Made by a program: the position numbers and the translations under genes. From positions 1 through 47,667 of the forward strand of contig JAJCYC010000237.1 of assembly GCA_029263115.1 (NCBI GenBank): DNA of 47,667 nucleotides. The letters are read 5' to 3'. Below, piece by piece: positions 24,703 through 33,409 of the stretch; the stretch's first letter is position 1; every line of letters starts with the position of its first letter. The stretch is from Pseudonocardia sp. (GTDB lineage Bacteria > Actinomycetota > Actinomycetes > Mycobacteriales > Pseudonocardiaceae). The notes beneath the pieces were generated by a model. That model saw only the letters and a list, made by a program, of their open reading frames with translations. It ran no database searches and had not been told where the DNA came from.

Positions 24703-25246
24703 ACCGACCCCTCAACACGTCACGGAGCACGGGAGCACCGGCATCCCGCGCGGACGTCAACGCCACGGGGAGCGGCCACGGGATCGCCAGATCCGGGTCG
24801 TCGTGTGCGATGACCACGTCCTCCGACGGGTCGTGCTCGCGATCGATGCGGTAGGACACGTCGGCGGGCTCGGTCAGCGCCTGGAACCCGTGCGCACAAC
24901 CGGCCGGCACGTACACGGTCACCTGGGTCTCTCCGGACAGCTCGACGAGCTCGCGGTTGCCATAGGTCGGCGAGTCGGGACGCAGATCGACGATGACGTC
25001 CAGCACCTGTCCGTAGGAGCAGCGCACGAGTTTGGACTCTCCGGCGCCCGAGCGCAGGTGCATGCCTCGCACCACGCCCCGGTGTGAGCGCGAGACGCTG
25101 TCCTGGGCGAACCCGTCCGGGTCGATGCCGACCGAGCGAGCAGTCTCCCGGTCGAAAGTGCGGCTGAAAAAGCCCCGCTCATCGACATGCGGCGTCGGCA
25201 CGAACAGGTATGCGCCGGCGATCGCCGGGATCGGTACCGCCTTCAC
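24698..25246 (-). CDS. dTDP-4-dehydrorhamnose 3,5-epimerase family protein
   Basis: A 182-residue cupin-fold enzyme from GTG 25,246 with GGAGGA four bases upstream; TTG 25,258 is a poorer alternative. It has PTPHVDERGFFSRTFDRE, the active-site region SHRGVVRGMHLR with the conserved His, VDLRPDSPTYG, VYVPAGCAHGF and the SYRIDREHDP Tyr region. RmlC-type enzymes epimerise C3 and/or C5 of 4-keto-6-deoxy sugars. No 4,6-dehydratase or 4-ketoreductase partner is adjacent, so its keto-sugar substrate must come from elsewhere. It is the last gene of the leftward operon. Confidence 0.86.
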   Translation of the reverse strand: MKAVPIPAIAGAYLFVPTPHVDERGFFSRTFDRETARSVGIDPDGFAQDSVSRSHRGVVRGMHLRSGAGESKLVRCSYGQVLDVIVDLRPDSPTYGNRELVELSGETQVTVYVPAGCAHGFQALTEPADVSYRIDREHDPSEDVVIAHDDPDLAIPWPLPVALTSARDAGAPVLRDVLRGRS

Positions 25247-25279
25247 CGCGTCCTCCAACTCCTCTTTCTCACGCGCCGG

Positions 25280-26608
25280 TCAGGAGAATCTGCGGAAGAC
25301 CGGGCTTACCGGTCGTCCACCCATCCACGGAGCCGGGTCGTCGGCATCGAGCGCCTTGCGGTACGCCACGCACGCCAGTCCGACGGCCTCCACCGTCCGG
25401 TCGATGTCGTCATCGGTGAGCGCGCTGCTGACCACGAAGGACGGACCCAGGATCCCGCTGGTGATGAGCTGGCGGAGGAGCAGGGTCCGGTAGTCCTGCG
25501 ACGGCCGCAGGTTCTCGTCCAAGGTGGCGAACACAAGATTGCTCGCCCTACCCCGGACCACCAGATGATCCTCGACGCCCATCGCGGCGACCACCTCACG
25601 CACGCCGGCGGCGAGCCGCTCACCCAGGGCGTGCAGCCGGGCGGTGATCCCCTCGGTCTGGTAGATCCGCATGACGGCCATGGCGGCCGCCAGCGAGTGC
25701 GTCTCGGCGCCGTGGGTCGTGGAGAGCAGGAAGACCCGCTCCCTGCGGTCGCGCAGTCCCCCGAGTTCCATCAGTTCCCGGCGGCCCGCGAGTGCCGACA
25801 CGGCGAACCCGTTGCCGAGCGCCTTACCGAACGTCGACAGGTCGGGAACCACGCCGAAGAGACCCTGGGCACCCGTTTCGGACCAGCGGAACCCGGTGAT
25901 CATCTCGTCGAAGATCAGTACGCAGCCATGTCGGTCCGCGAGTGCTCGCAAGCCCGCCAGGTAACCCGGCGGCGGCTCGCAGGCGCCGGCCGGCTCGAGG
26001 ATGAGGCAGGAGACGTCGCCCTCGTGCCGTGCCAGCAGCTCCTCGGTGGCGACGAGATCACCATAGGGAAAGGTCACGGTGAGATCGGCGATCGCGGCGG
26101 GGATGCCGGCGTTCATCGGTGTGCTTCCGATGAACCAGTCGTCGGTGGAGAAGAACGGTTGGTCCCCGCAGATGGCGACCAGTGGGCGACCGGTGGCCGC
26201 CCGAGCCAGCCGGACCGCGGCCGTGGTGACGTCCGACCCGTTCTTCGCGAACTTCACCATGTCCGCCGTCGGGACGGTCGAGAGGAACTGCTCAGCAGCC
26301 TCCAGCTCGACGGCACTGGGCCGCACGAAGTTGCCGCCCCGCTCCAGTTCGGAGCGAACAGCCGACAGCACACCGGGGTGCGCGTGTCCGAGACTCACCG
26401 CGCGCAGACCCGAGCCGTACTCGATGTACTCGTTACCGTCCACGTCCCAGACGTGGCTTCCCCGGCCGTGCGAGATCACCGGGGCGAGGCCCTCGGGATA
26501 CTGGTCCTCGCCCTTGGCGTAGGTGTGGGCACCACCCGGAACCGAGCGGTGCAGACGGGTGTTCAGGTCGGCCGATCGTTGCCAGGTCCTCGGCATCACG
26601 CTCGTCAT
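25280..26608 (-). CDS. Class III PLP aminotransferase (GSA-aminotransferase-like)
   Basis: A 442-residue fold-type I PLP enzyme. It shows the class III pattern: VWDVDGNEYIEYGSGLRAVSLGHAHP, AKNGSDVTTAAVRLARA, LIFDEMITGF with Asp234-Glu235, and the Schiff-base Lys262 in STFGKALGNGF. The general fold matches glutamate-1-semialdehyde aminomutase. However, it starts with a polysaccharide-cluster-style N-terminus and lies between pyruvyltransferase and 3,5-epimerase genes, so transamination of a keto sugar or of a small side-chain precursor is more likely than heme synthesis. It overlaps the pyruvyltransferase stop by 4 bases. Confidence 0.85.
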   Translation of the reverse strand: MTSVMPRTWQRSADLNTRLHRSVPGGAHTYAKGEDQYPEGLAPVISHGRGSHVWDVDGNEYIEYGSGLRAVSLGHAHPGVLSAVRSELERGGNFVRPSAVELEAAEQFLSTVPTADMVKFAKNGSDVTTAAVRLARAATGRPLVAICGDQPFFSTDDWFIGSTPMNAGIPAAIADLTVTFPYGDLVATEELLARHEGDVSCLILEPAGACEPPPGYLAGLRALADRHGCVLIFDEMITGFRWSETGAQGLFGVVPDLSTFGKALGNGFAVSALAGRRELMELGGLRDRRERVFLLSTTHGAETHSLAAAMAVMRIYQTEGITARLHALGERLAAGVREVVAAMGVEDHLVVRGRASNLVFATLDENLRPSQDYRTLLLRQLITSGILGPSFVVSSALTDDDIDRTVEAVGLACVAYRKALDADDPAPWMGGRPVSPVFRRFS

Positions 26609-27918
26609 TGCTGGGCCTCGATCCTGGTCGACAGACTCCGGGCCCGATCCGACCCGGCCGCCGCGGGCGCGCTTCCAGGCGCTTCGATCAGCGTGTCCGA
26701 CAGGACGTCGAACTGCTCCTGGAGTCGCCGGCGATTGGCTCGGTTGCGCTCCGACATGGTCCGACGCAGCTCGCCCGTCCGGGACTCCAACGCGGTGAAC
26801 CGTTCGATGAGCCGGTCACCGTCGGTGGGCCCGACCGTCAGGCAGAACTCGCCGAGACCCATCGACTGCATCAGCCGGTCGTGCTTGGCCGCGTAGCCGA
26901 GGGACACCGTGGGCTTGGACAGCTTCAGCGCGCAGAGCACGTTGTGGTACCGGGTGGCGACCACGGCGTCCACAGTGGCCATCTGCCGCATGAGGTCCGG
27001 AAGGTCGGCGAGCGGCTCGGCGACGACGCACGACGGATCGAGGCCGGGCCGCCAGGACCGGAGGTCGGCGATGATGTCGGTGACGACCGCCTCGTCCGAC
27101 CGGTCGCCGGTGAACAGCCGCACCCGCCGACCACTGTCGACCAACCAGCGGACGAACGTGGTGATGGTCTCGAGGTAAGCCGCGTACACCTCGTCCGCCC
27201 GTCCACGCTCGGCGTTGCGCCCGCGGTAGGCCATCACCCCGACACCGACGATGCCGGTGCGGCTGTCCGGGTTCGGCGGATTCGGGAGCGCGAAGGCGAG
27301 GTCCGGGTAGACCTCGTCGGCCGAGGTATCGGCCCCCATGCTGCGCATCGCCTCGAGCGAATGGCGGTCTCGGTAGGAGCGGTAGGACGCCAGCCTCGCC
27401 GACCACCGGGTCAGCCAGCGGATGAGGGGCTCGTCGATCGGGTCCGCACCCACGCTGACCAACCCGGCCCGCGTCCCCGTGATGCGGGCGGCCGCGCAGA
27501 GCAGGAACAGCGAGTACGGGAATCCCCACGGCCGTAGCGGCTGGGTGGCCTCCAGGACGCCCATGCCAGGGACGATGACGACGTCGTGACGGCGGACCCA
27601 CGCGACCGTGCGCACGGCGTCGACGATCTTGGCGATCGCCTTCCGCGCGATCGACACCGGACCCGAGGCGGTCTGGTACTCGGACCTGGACCAGTGCAGC
27701 CTCGTCGCGGGCAGCCCGTACCGGGCTGTCACGCACTCCGGACCGGCGCACATGAAGTCCACGCGAGCGTCGGGATGGCGGTCCCGGAGATAGCCGAGGA
27801 CGGCCTCCAACGACCCGTCATTCCCGAGGTTCCCGGAACCGAGAAGGCCGAACAGACCGACCCTCGCGGGTCTCGGGCCCGAAGACCTGTGACGTGGGCC
27901 GGCGCCGGGACCCGCCAT
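26605..27918 (-). CDS. Polysaccharide pyruvyl transferase family protein
   Basis: A 437-residue GT-B-like protein from ATG 27,918, which overlaps the GT2 stop (ATGA). A 91-residue upstream extension lies inside the GT2 gene and was rejected. It has the family start VGLFGLLGSGNLGNDGSLEAVLGYL, the loop VVIVPGMGVLEA, SVGADPIDEPLIRW, and the C-terminal DAVVATRYHNVLCALKLSKPTVSLGYAAKHDRLM, which is the characteristic RxH..A...G.P...L pattern. Members of this family (CsaB-type) transfer pyruvate from phosphoenolpyruvate to form ketals on polymer sugars. The acceptor here is unknown. Confidence 0.88.
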   Translation of the reverse strand: MAGPGAGPRHRSSGPRPARVGLFGLLGSGNLGNDGSLEAVLGYLRDRHPDARVDFMCAGPECVTARYGLPATRLHWSRSEYQTASGPVSIARKAIAKIVDAVRTVAWVRRHDVVIVPGMGVLEATQPLRPWGFPYSLFLLCAAARITGTRAGLVSVGADPIDEPLIRWLTRWSARLASYRSYRDRHSLEAMRSMGADTSADEVYPDLAFALPNPPNPDSRTGIVGVGVMAYRGRNAERGRADEVYAAYLETITTFVRWLVDSGRRVRLFTGDRSDEAVVTDIIADLRSWRPGLDPSCVVAEPLADLPDLMRQMATVDAVVATRYHNVLCALKLSKPTVSLGYAAKHDRLMQSMGLGEFCLTVGPTDGDRLIERFTALESRTGELRRTMSERNRANRRRLQEQFDVLSDTLIEAPGSAPAAAGSDRARSLSTRIEAQQ

Positions 27919-28865
27919 CAGCCGGCCCCGTCGCGGGTGGCCCCGGACGCCTGGGCCACGGGCAGCGGGGATGCCGCAGTCCGCCGGGCGAACGGGTCGA
28001 ACCAGCGCGATGTCGCCGGGACGAGGCGGCTGGCCAGCCAGTGCGACAGGTAGCGGTAGCACGCCACCCGCTCCGGCGCGGGTAGCCCGGAGCGACGGAT
28101 TGCACCGACATACCCGGCCACGTATTCGGCGTGCAGCCGAGCCGTGGGGTGTCGAACCGGGTCCGACCGGCGGGGATCCAGGTTCGCGCAACGGGAACGG
28201 GTGGTCGGGCAGGCCTGCTCCGCGCGCTCCGGGTGGTCGCGTCGGAAGTAGAGCAGCTCCGGCACCTGGTAGAAGGGACCGTGCAGGGCGATCTCGGCGA
28301 CGAAGGTGCGATCGGCGTGGTGGTAGCTGTCGTGCGGCCTGACTCTCCGAAGGACATCCGAGCGGATGACGCCGTAGAAATCGTCACCACCGACACCGAA
28401 GAGCAGGCTCCGGAACCGCGCCGCGGCCGAGGGAGAATCCGTGGCCAGCGTGTAGTCGTACTTCTCGGCGATGTCACCGCGTTCGTCGATGATCGCCAGA
28501 TGGGCGTGGGTCAGGATGACCTCTGGTCGCTCGTCGAGCGCTTCGACGCACCGTGCCAGCAGGTCACGCCCGTACAGGTCGTCGTGCGAGGCCCACTTGA
28601 AGAACTCGCCGTGGGCCTCTCGGAGGAGCAGGTTGTGGTTCTCGGCGGCACCGAGGTTGCGTGGCTGGCGGATGTACCGGATACGCGGGTCGGCCGCGGC
28701 GTATCGCCGACAGATCTCCGCTGTCCGGTCCGTGGAGGCGTTGTCAGAGATGATCAGCTCTAAGTCCCGGTAGCTCTGATCGAGCAGGGCATCGAGCGAC
28801 TTGGCCAGGTAGTTCTCCCCGTTGTAGACCGGGAGCCCAATGCTGAGCCGCGGAACGGTGGTCAC
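27918..28865 (-). CDS. GT2-family glycosyltransferase
   Basis: A 315-residue GT-A enzyme starting at GTG 28,865, overlapping the flippase stop (GTGA). The nucleotide-binding core is obvious: LSIGLPVYNGENYLAKSLDAL, LELIISDNASTDRTAEIC, RNLGAAENHN, and the metal-binding ASHDDLYG. A variable acceptor part includes VGGDDFYGVIRSDVLRRV. The C-terminal 60 residues are basic and without a membrane span. It adds one sugar of the repeat unit; specificity is unknown. A long upstream in-frame extension inside the flippase gene is not used. Confidence 0.9.
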   Translation of the reverse strand: MTTVPRLSIGLPVYNGENYLAKSLDALLDQSYRDLELIISDNASTDRTAEICRRYAAADPRIRYIRQPRNLGAAENHNLLLREAHGEFFKWASHDDLYGRDLLARCVEALDERPEVILTHAHLAIIDERGDIAEKYDYTLATDSPSAAARFRSLLFGVGGDDFYGVIRSDVLRRVRPHDSYHHADRTFVAEIALHGPFYQVPELLYFRRDHPERAEQACPTTRSRCANLDPRRSDPVRHPTARLHAEYVAGYVGAIRRSGLPAPERVACYRYLSHWLASRLVPATSRWFDPFARRTAASPLPVAQASGATRDGAG

Positions 28866-30193
28866 GGAATCCTCGATTCGGTCGGGTCGAGCTGTTGCTC
28901 GCGGTTGGATGCTGTTGCCTCGATCCGGTGCCGCTCCCGAAGCGCCGCCCGCAGCTGGAGCCACCAGACCGAGTTGGTGGCCAGGACGCCGATGGCAACG
29001 CCCCACGCCGAACCGGACGCCCCTGCTGCCCAGGCACCGCCGAGCCCGCCGGTCAGGTAGGCCGCTGAGGTCCACAGCTGGGCCCGCAGGCCGCGGGGCG
29101 CGGCACCGAGGGTGCGCAGGCCGGTAGCCGCGCCGGTCGCCATCCCCGCCGCCATCACCTCGATCGTCACCGGCACGATCAGCCCCGACGCCGGCTCCCA
29201 CACCTCGCCCAGGACGGCACGGCCGGCGGCGTCGGGCACCAGTGTCAGCAGCACGATTCCCCAGCACAGCGCCGCACCGGCCTGCGCCCCGCCGAACGCG
29301 AGGCAGAACTTCCTCAATACGCCCGGCGAGCGACGCAGGGCCCGGGCGGCCTCCGGGACGGCGACCAGCGACAGGCCCATCAGCACCGCCAGGAACGGCC
29401 CGAGCAGCAGTATCGCGCCACGGACCGCCCCCACCGAGGCAAGCCCGGCGATCGCTCCCAGCCCGTAGATCCGCAGTTGCCCGGACCCGCTGTTGAACAG
29501 GTTCTCGACCATGTAGCGAGCACCCAGGTCGCGGTGCCGTCGCACCCACGCCCAAGCCCCGGACAGCCCGGGCAGCACCCCCGCCTGCAGTGGACCGACC
29601 CCCGCCGCCACACCCGCCGCGAGGCCCCAGGCCAGCACGAACGCGAACACCGAGTCGTGCAGGTACGCGATCGCCAGAGCCGGGACCAGCGCGGTGGCCC
29701 ACACGACGTCGTTCACGAAGGCCTTGCGGCCCTGGCCGGAGGCGAAGAACGCGTAGCGCCAGCTGTCCTGCAGCAGCAGGACCGGCAACGCGAGACTCAG
29801 GGCGACGAAGCCGGAACCGATGGTGCCACCGATGGCCAGCCCGGCGAGCAGGCAGATCGCCCCGGCTGCCAGGCCCACGCACAACGCCGTAGCCGAGGCC
29901 TGGCGTACCGCCGCCCGCCACACCGCCGGCTCGGCTCCGCTGAAACGGACCACGAGGGGATCGGTGGCCAGACCCCGGGACAGGTTGAGAACCACGGCGT
30001 AGGTGACCCAGGCGAGGCTGAAGGCACCGAAGGCGCTGACTCCGAGGGAGCGGGCGACGACGGCCCCGACCGCGAAGTTGGTGAGGCTGGAGACGGCCTG
30101 GTCCGCCAGGCCCCAGCTGATCCGGCCGGCCGCGGCGCGGCCCGTGCGGTACCGGGCGCCCCGGGTCCGGATCGCATCGAGGATCGGGGCCAT
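28862..30193 (-). CDS. Oligosaccharide flippase family protein (Wzx-like)
   Basis: A 443-residue polytopic membrane protein with about 12 hydrophobic segments, starting ISWGLADQAVSSLTNFAVGAVVARSLG, the usual opening of MOP-superfamily Wzx flippases. It would move the finished lipid-linked repeat unit across the membrane to the Wzy polymerase. ATG 30,193 has GGAGG about 10 bases upstream. Longer starts to 30,349 are possible but would put non-conserved sequence before the first helix. The gene begins after a 295-base gap, so a promoter may lie there. It overlaps the GT2 gene by 4 bases. Confidence 0.85.
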   Translation of the reverse strand: MAPILDAIRTRGARYRTGRAAAGRISWGLADQAVSSLTNFAVGAVVARSLGVSAFGAFSLAWVTYAVVLNLSRGLATDPLVVRFSGAEPAVWRAAVRQASATALCVGLAAGAICLLAGLAIGGTIGSGFVALSLALPVLLLQDSWRYAFFASGQGRKAFVNDVVWATALVPALAIAYLHDSVFAFVLAWGLAAGVAAGVGPLQAGVLPGLSGAWAWVRRHRDLGARYMVENLFNSGSGQLRIYGLGAIAGLASVGAVRGAILLLGPFLAVLMGLSLVAVPEAARALRRSPGVLRKFCLAFGGAQAGAALCWGIVLLTLVPDAAGRAVLGEVWEPASGLIVPVTIEVMAAGMATGAATGLRTLGAAPRGLRAQLWTSAAYLTGGLGGAWAAGASGSAWGVAIGVLATNSVWWLQLRAALRERHRIEATASNREQQLDPTESRIP

Positions 30194-30390
30194 CGCTGTC
30201 CGTCCTCCAGTCTCCTGCTCCGATCCGACCCGGACAATCATGGACGCGATCCTCCGGGCCTGGTCACCAGGCATCTGACGGAGCCAAGTGAGCCTCGTGA
30301 ACGTACTGTCGTCACTCTGCGCCCAGCGGTGTGTCCGTGCCATCGCCAACAGTGAGGATCGATCGTCAGTCGCCCCGTCGTCCCACCCCG

Positions 30391-30465
30391 ACCGTTGCCG
30401 CGACTGACGTTGCCGCGACTGTCGGTGCCGCGGTTGTCGGTGCCGCGGTTGTCGGTGCCGCGACC
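30391..30465. repeat. Five tandem 15-bp repeats in an intergenic gap
   Basis: Five direct 15-base units run from 30,391: ACCGTTGCCGCGACT, GACGTTGCCGCGACT, GTCGGTGCCGCGGTT (twice, identical) and GTCGGTGCCGCGACC. They share the core TGCCGCG in phase. They lie between the stop of the membrane-protein gene (30,489) and the flippase start (30,193). The 15-base unit keeps a reading frame, but no start or ribosome site makes a coding role credible. Nothing else was recognised in this 295-base gap. Confidence 0.75.
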
Positions 30466-30488
30466 ATCGGGCCGGATCCGTGGCGCTG

Positions 30489-32159
30489 TCATCGCGACCG
30501 CATCAACAGAATCCAGTCGGCGGTTCGCTCGACCTCGGTGTAGTGCTCGGCCAGATGCGGGCCGTACAACTCGAGCATCGCCGCGACCGTGGCCTGACAG
30601 CACCCCTCGCCGAGCGGCGTCGTCGGGACCATCACCCAGCGCGCCCCGTCCAACACCGTCGGGTCGGGGTGGCTGGTCCGGTTGAAGTTGATATTCAGAT
30701 CCCACCACAGGGGCTCACCCCGCCCGGGGGGCAGGGACATCGCGAATGAGAACGGGTTGGTCAGGGCCACGGTGAAGACCTGGTCCCCGGGCGAGATGTG
30801 CCGGCCGAGCAGCGCGATCCCGTCATTGATCATGCTCGGGACGTCGCTGGCCATCCGGTACGCGGTCGACCAGGTCGCGTCCGCCGGGATCACGAAGTCG
30901 CGAAGGTGGTCGCTGTGCATCCGCTGGCTTTCCTGTGGGTGCACCTCCTCCCCGCGCAATGAAACCGCCTTGCCCAGACCCATTGCGTCCTTGCCGACGA
31001 TCGGGCCGGCCGCGATCAGCACCAACGCCCCGACGCCGAGCAGCGAGGCTCGGGCCAGCGGGGCGCTCCGGTAGTGGTGGTGGCCGACGATCAGCAGCGC
31101 GACGGTCACCAGCGCCGGCAGCTCGTAGCGCTCCGGGGTGTTCACCGCCGAGACGGCGGCGGTCAGTCCGAGCACGGAGATCACGAGCAGGACCAGCCGC
31201 CAGAGCTCGCGAGTGGGCTCGCCCCGCCTGCGCGCGGACCGGAACAACCCCGCGATCACCCCGAGTGCGAGCACGCCGACCGGGAGGGTGTACCCCAGAG
31301 CCAGCACCAGTTTCCCGATTCGGTAGTTCTCGTCCTGGACGAGCGCCGTCACGGCCAGGTCATGGACATAGTCCGAGACCCGCACCCCGAACCCGAGCCA
31401 CATCCCGACCAGCACGGCCCCGAAAGCGAGCAGCGCCACCAGAACGGCCAGGATCCGATGCCGCGGCGTACGCAACACGCACCCCGCCGCGACCGCGAAC
31501 AGCCCGGCCAGGAAGAAGTTGATCTTGCAATAGAACATCAGGCCGAGCAGCACGCCCAGCACCACACCGTCCAGTGCCGCGGCTGTGCTCGTCCCGGGAC
31601 GGGGCTGAACCAGCAGCAGCACCAGCAGGATGGCGAACAGCGCCCAGCCGTACCGGTTGTAGAGCATCGCGTAGGTGGTGACCCACGGCGAGAAGCCCAG
31701 CGGCCGGACCGACACCACCAGCAGGGCGACGAAGACCGTGAAGCCGGCCGCGTACATTCCCGGCAGCCGGCGCCGGGCCACCACCCAGGCCATGGTCGCC
31801 GCCGCCCCGAGGAATATCAGGTTCCCGTACGTCGCGGCGGCGAGTGACGGAACCGGCTGCAGGCGCATCCCCAGCGAGGTCATCGCGTAGACGAGCAGCC
31901 CGATGGGGCTGGCGAAATCGGTGCTGGAGATCTGCCCCTCGATGATCCGGTACGCGCCGTCGAGCAGGATGAACACGTCCCACGGCGCGGCAATCGGCGC
32001 CGGACCGGTGAGCAGCGAGAACGCCGCCAGTCCGGTCACCCCGGCGAGGGCGACCAGACCCCAGACCCCAGTGCGACCGGGGTGCGTGCGTTCCCGGTCG
32101 GCGACGCCCGTCCGCCCGGCTGGCGTGGCGTCCGCCCGCCGGACGGTCGGTATTGCCAT
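30489..32159 (-). CDS. Polytopic membrane protein, GT-C glycosyltransferase-like
   Basis: A 556-residue protein with about 11 hydrophobic segments in the first 400 residues and a soluble C-terminal domain of about 150 residues containing PTTPLGEGCCQATVAAMLELYG. After the first helix an extracytoplasmic loop carries APWDVFILLDGAYRIIEG and an Asp-rich ISSTDF, placed as in lipid-phosphosugar-dependent GT-C enzymes such as ArnT/PMT types. It might add a side sugar to the polymer outside the membrane from a polyprenyl-phosphate donor. No family-defining motif is strong enough for a firm name. ATG 32,159 has AAGGAG about 10 bases upstream. Gaps of 125 and 295 bases flank it, so it may be less tightly coupled than its neighbours. 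The 125-base gap at 32,160-32,284 holds nothing recognisable. Confidence 0.7.
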   Translation of the reverse strand: MAIPTVRRADATPAGRTGVADRERTHPGRTGVWGLVALAGVTGLAAFSLLTGPAPIAAPWDVFILLDGAYRIIEGQISSTDFASPIGLLVYAMTSLGMRLQPVPSLAAATYGNLIFLGAAATMAWVVARRRLPGMYAAGFTVFVALLVVSVRPLGFSPWVTTYAMLYNRYGWALFAILLVLLLVQPRPGTSTAAALDGVVLGVLLGLMFYCKINFFLAGLFAVAAGCVLRTPRHRILAVLVALLAFGAVLVGMWLGFGVRVSDYVHDLAVTALVQDENYRIGKLVLALGYTLPVGVLALGVIAGLFRSARRRGEPTRELWRLVLLVISVLGLTAAVSAVNTPERYELPALVTVALLIVGHHHYRSAPLARASLLGVGALVLIAAGPIVGKDAMGLGKAVSLRGEEVHPQESQRMHSDHLRDFVIPADATWSTAYRMASDVPSMINDGIALLGRHISPGDQVFTVALTNPFSFAMSLPPGRGEPLWWDLNINFNRTSHPDPTVLDGARWVMVPTTPLGEGCCQATVAAMLELYGPHLAEHYTEVERTADWILLMRSR

Positions 32160-32284
32160 TGTCGATGAACTCCTTCGTGCTCAATGACCGCCGTCGACCG
32201 CAGTGGGGGAGCCCGTCGGGCCATCGTTGGCACCGTGCCGACCGGGGTCCGCGCGGCCGGTGGGAAATCCCTCGTCCACGTCGG

Positions 32285-33409
32285 TCAGGACGTGACTGAC
32301 TCGATCTTGGGCAATCGGGGCTTCGCCTTGCGGCGCGCCAACGGTTTCTCCACCAGGAACCAGGACCCGACGGTGAGCAGCGCCGTCAGGCCGATGATCA
32401 TGGCCCAGCGCCGGGGGCTCGGGTCCGGATCGAACCGCCGGACCGAGTACAGGACCACGAAGTGGTAGACGTACAGGCCGTAGCTCACCCGCCCGATCGC
32501 GATCCACACCCGCCAGGTCAGCAAGCGGGTCAGCAGCCTCCCTTCGACGAGGGATGCGAGCAACACCGCGGTCACCAGGGCGATCAGGGTCAGCCCGCCG
32601 GCGACCATCGAGGGCGAGTACTCGGGGATCGTGACGGAGCCCACCAGCAGCAGCCCGACCGCGGTCCAGCCGACCCAGGGCCGGAACCCGGCGGTCACGG
32701 CGGCCGGCCTCGCCTCGTGCAGGAAGGCCATGAACGCGCCGATCATGAGGGCATCCGCGCGCGAGGTGGTGGCGAACCACAGTTGGTCGTGCGGCAGCAC
32801 GAAGAACAGCGCGAGCCGGGAGACCACCACGACCAGGATGGCCACGCCGCACCACTGCATCCGGCGTCGGGGCGACCACGAGCGGCGGAAGAAGAAGATC
32901 AGGACCAGCGGCCAGAGCAGGTAGAACTGCTCCTCGATGGACAACGACCAGGTGTGCTTCAGCGGGCCGAGCGCCGGCTGGGAGATGACGTTGAACCAGT
33001 TGGCCGCGTAGCCCAGCACCGCCAGAACCACCTCGGTGGGCGAGAAGCCGCCCATCATCGGGTCGTCCGGGAAGGCCACCATGACCGGCACCGCCAGCGC
33101 GGTCCCGATCAGCAGCGCCGGAGCCAACCGGTAGGCCCGGTTGCGGTAGAACCGCTTCAGGTTCAACCGGCCGGTCCGCCGCTGCTCGGTGGTCAGCAGC
33201 GAGGTGATCAGGTAGCCGGAGAGGACGAAGAACATGTCCACGGCCAGCCAGCCGCCCTTCGCCGGCAGGCCGTAGTGGCAGCCGAGGATCACCAGGACGA
33301 AGAAGCCGCGGATGCCGTCGAACTCGGGTCGATAGGCCAACTTCGGGGTGGCGCTCATCGCTGCGCGAGTCTTGGTCTCGGCCGACCCGGACAGTGACTT
33401 CTCAGCCAT
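32285..33409 (-). CDS. Acyltransferase family 3 membrane protein
   Basis: A 374-residue polytopic membrane acyltransferase (OafA/NodX-type). It opens with YRPEFDGIRGFFVLVILGCHYG, whose His is the catalytic candidate, followed by GGWLAVDMFFVLSGYLITSLL, RFYRNRAYRLAPALL, HTWSLSIEEQFYLLWPLVL, and RVSYGLYVYHFVVL near the end. About ten hydrophobic segments are visible and there is no fused SGNH domain. It probably O-acetylates or otherwise acylates the exported polysaccharide. ATG 33,409 with GAGGAG upstream starts 5 bases inside the methyltransferase gene's end, indicating coupling. An internal ATG at 33,358 is possible. Confidence 0.9.
   Translation of the reverse strand: MAEKSLSGSAETKTRAAMSATPKLAYRPEFDGIRGFFVLVILGCHYGLPAKGGWLAVDMFFVLSGYLITSLLTTEQRRTGRLNLKRFYRNRAYRLAPALLIGTALAVPVMVAFPDDPMMGGFSPTEVVLAVLGYAANWFNVISQPALGPLKHTWSLSIEEQFYLLWPLVLIFFFRRSWSPRRRMQWCGVAILVVVVSRLALFFVLPHDQLWFATTSRADALMIGAFMAFLHEARPAAVTAGFRPWVGWTAVGLLLVGSVTIPEYSPSMVAGGLTLIALVTAVLLASLVEGRLLTRLLTWRVWIAIGRVSYGLYVYHFVVLYSVRRFDPDPSPRRWAMIIGLTALLTVGSWFLVEKPLARRKAKPRLPKIESVTS

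Noticed and set aside
25280-26608. Calling the aminotransferase hemL (heme pathway)
   Set aside because: The fold and Lys262 fit class III in general, but no heme genes are near and the gene is embedded and translationally coupled in a polysaccharide operon.
27919-28191. 91-residue N-terminal extension of the pyruvyltransferase
   Set aside because: It lies inside the GT2 gene; ATG 27,918 overlaps the GT2 stop as elsewhere in this operon and precedes the conserved family start.
30331-30543. Small Ala/Val-rich protein encoded by the 15-bp repeats
   Set aside because: No ribosome site, composition set by the repeat, and it runs antisense into the end of the membrane-protein gene.
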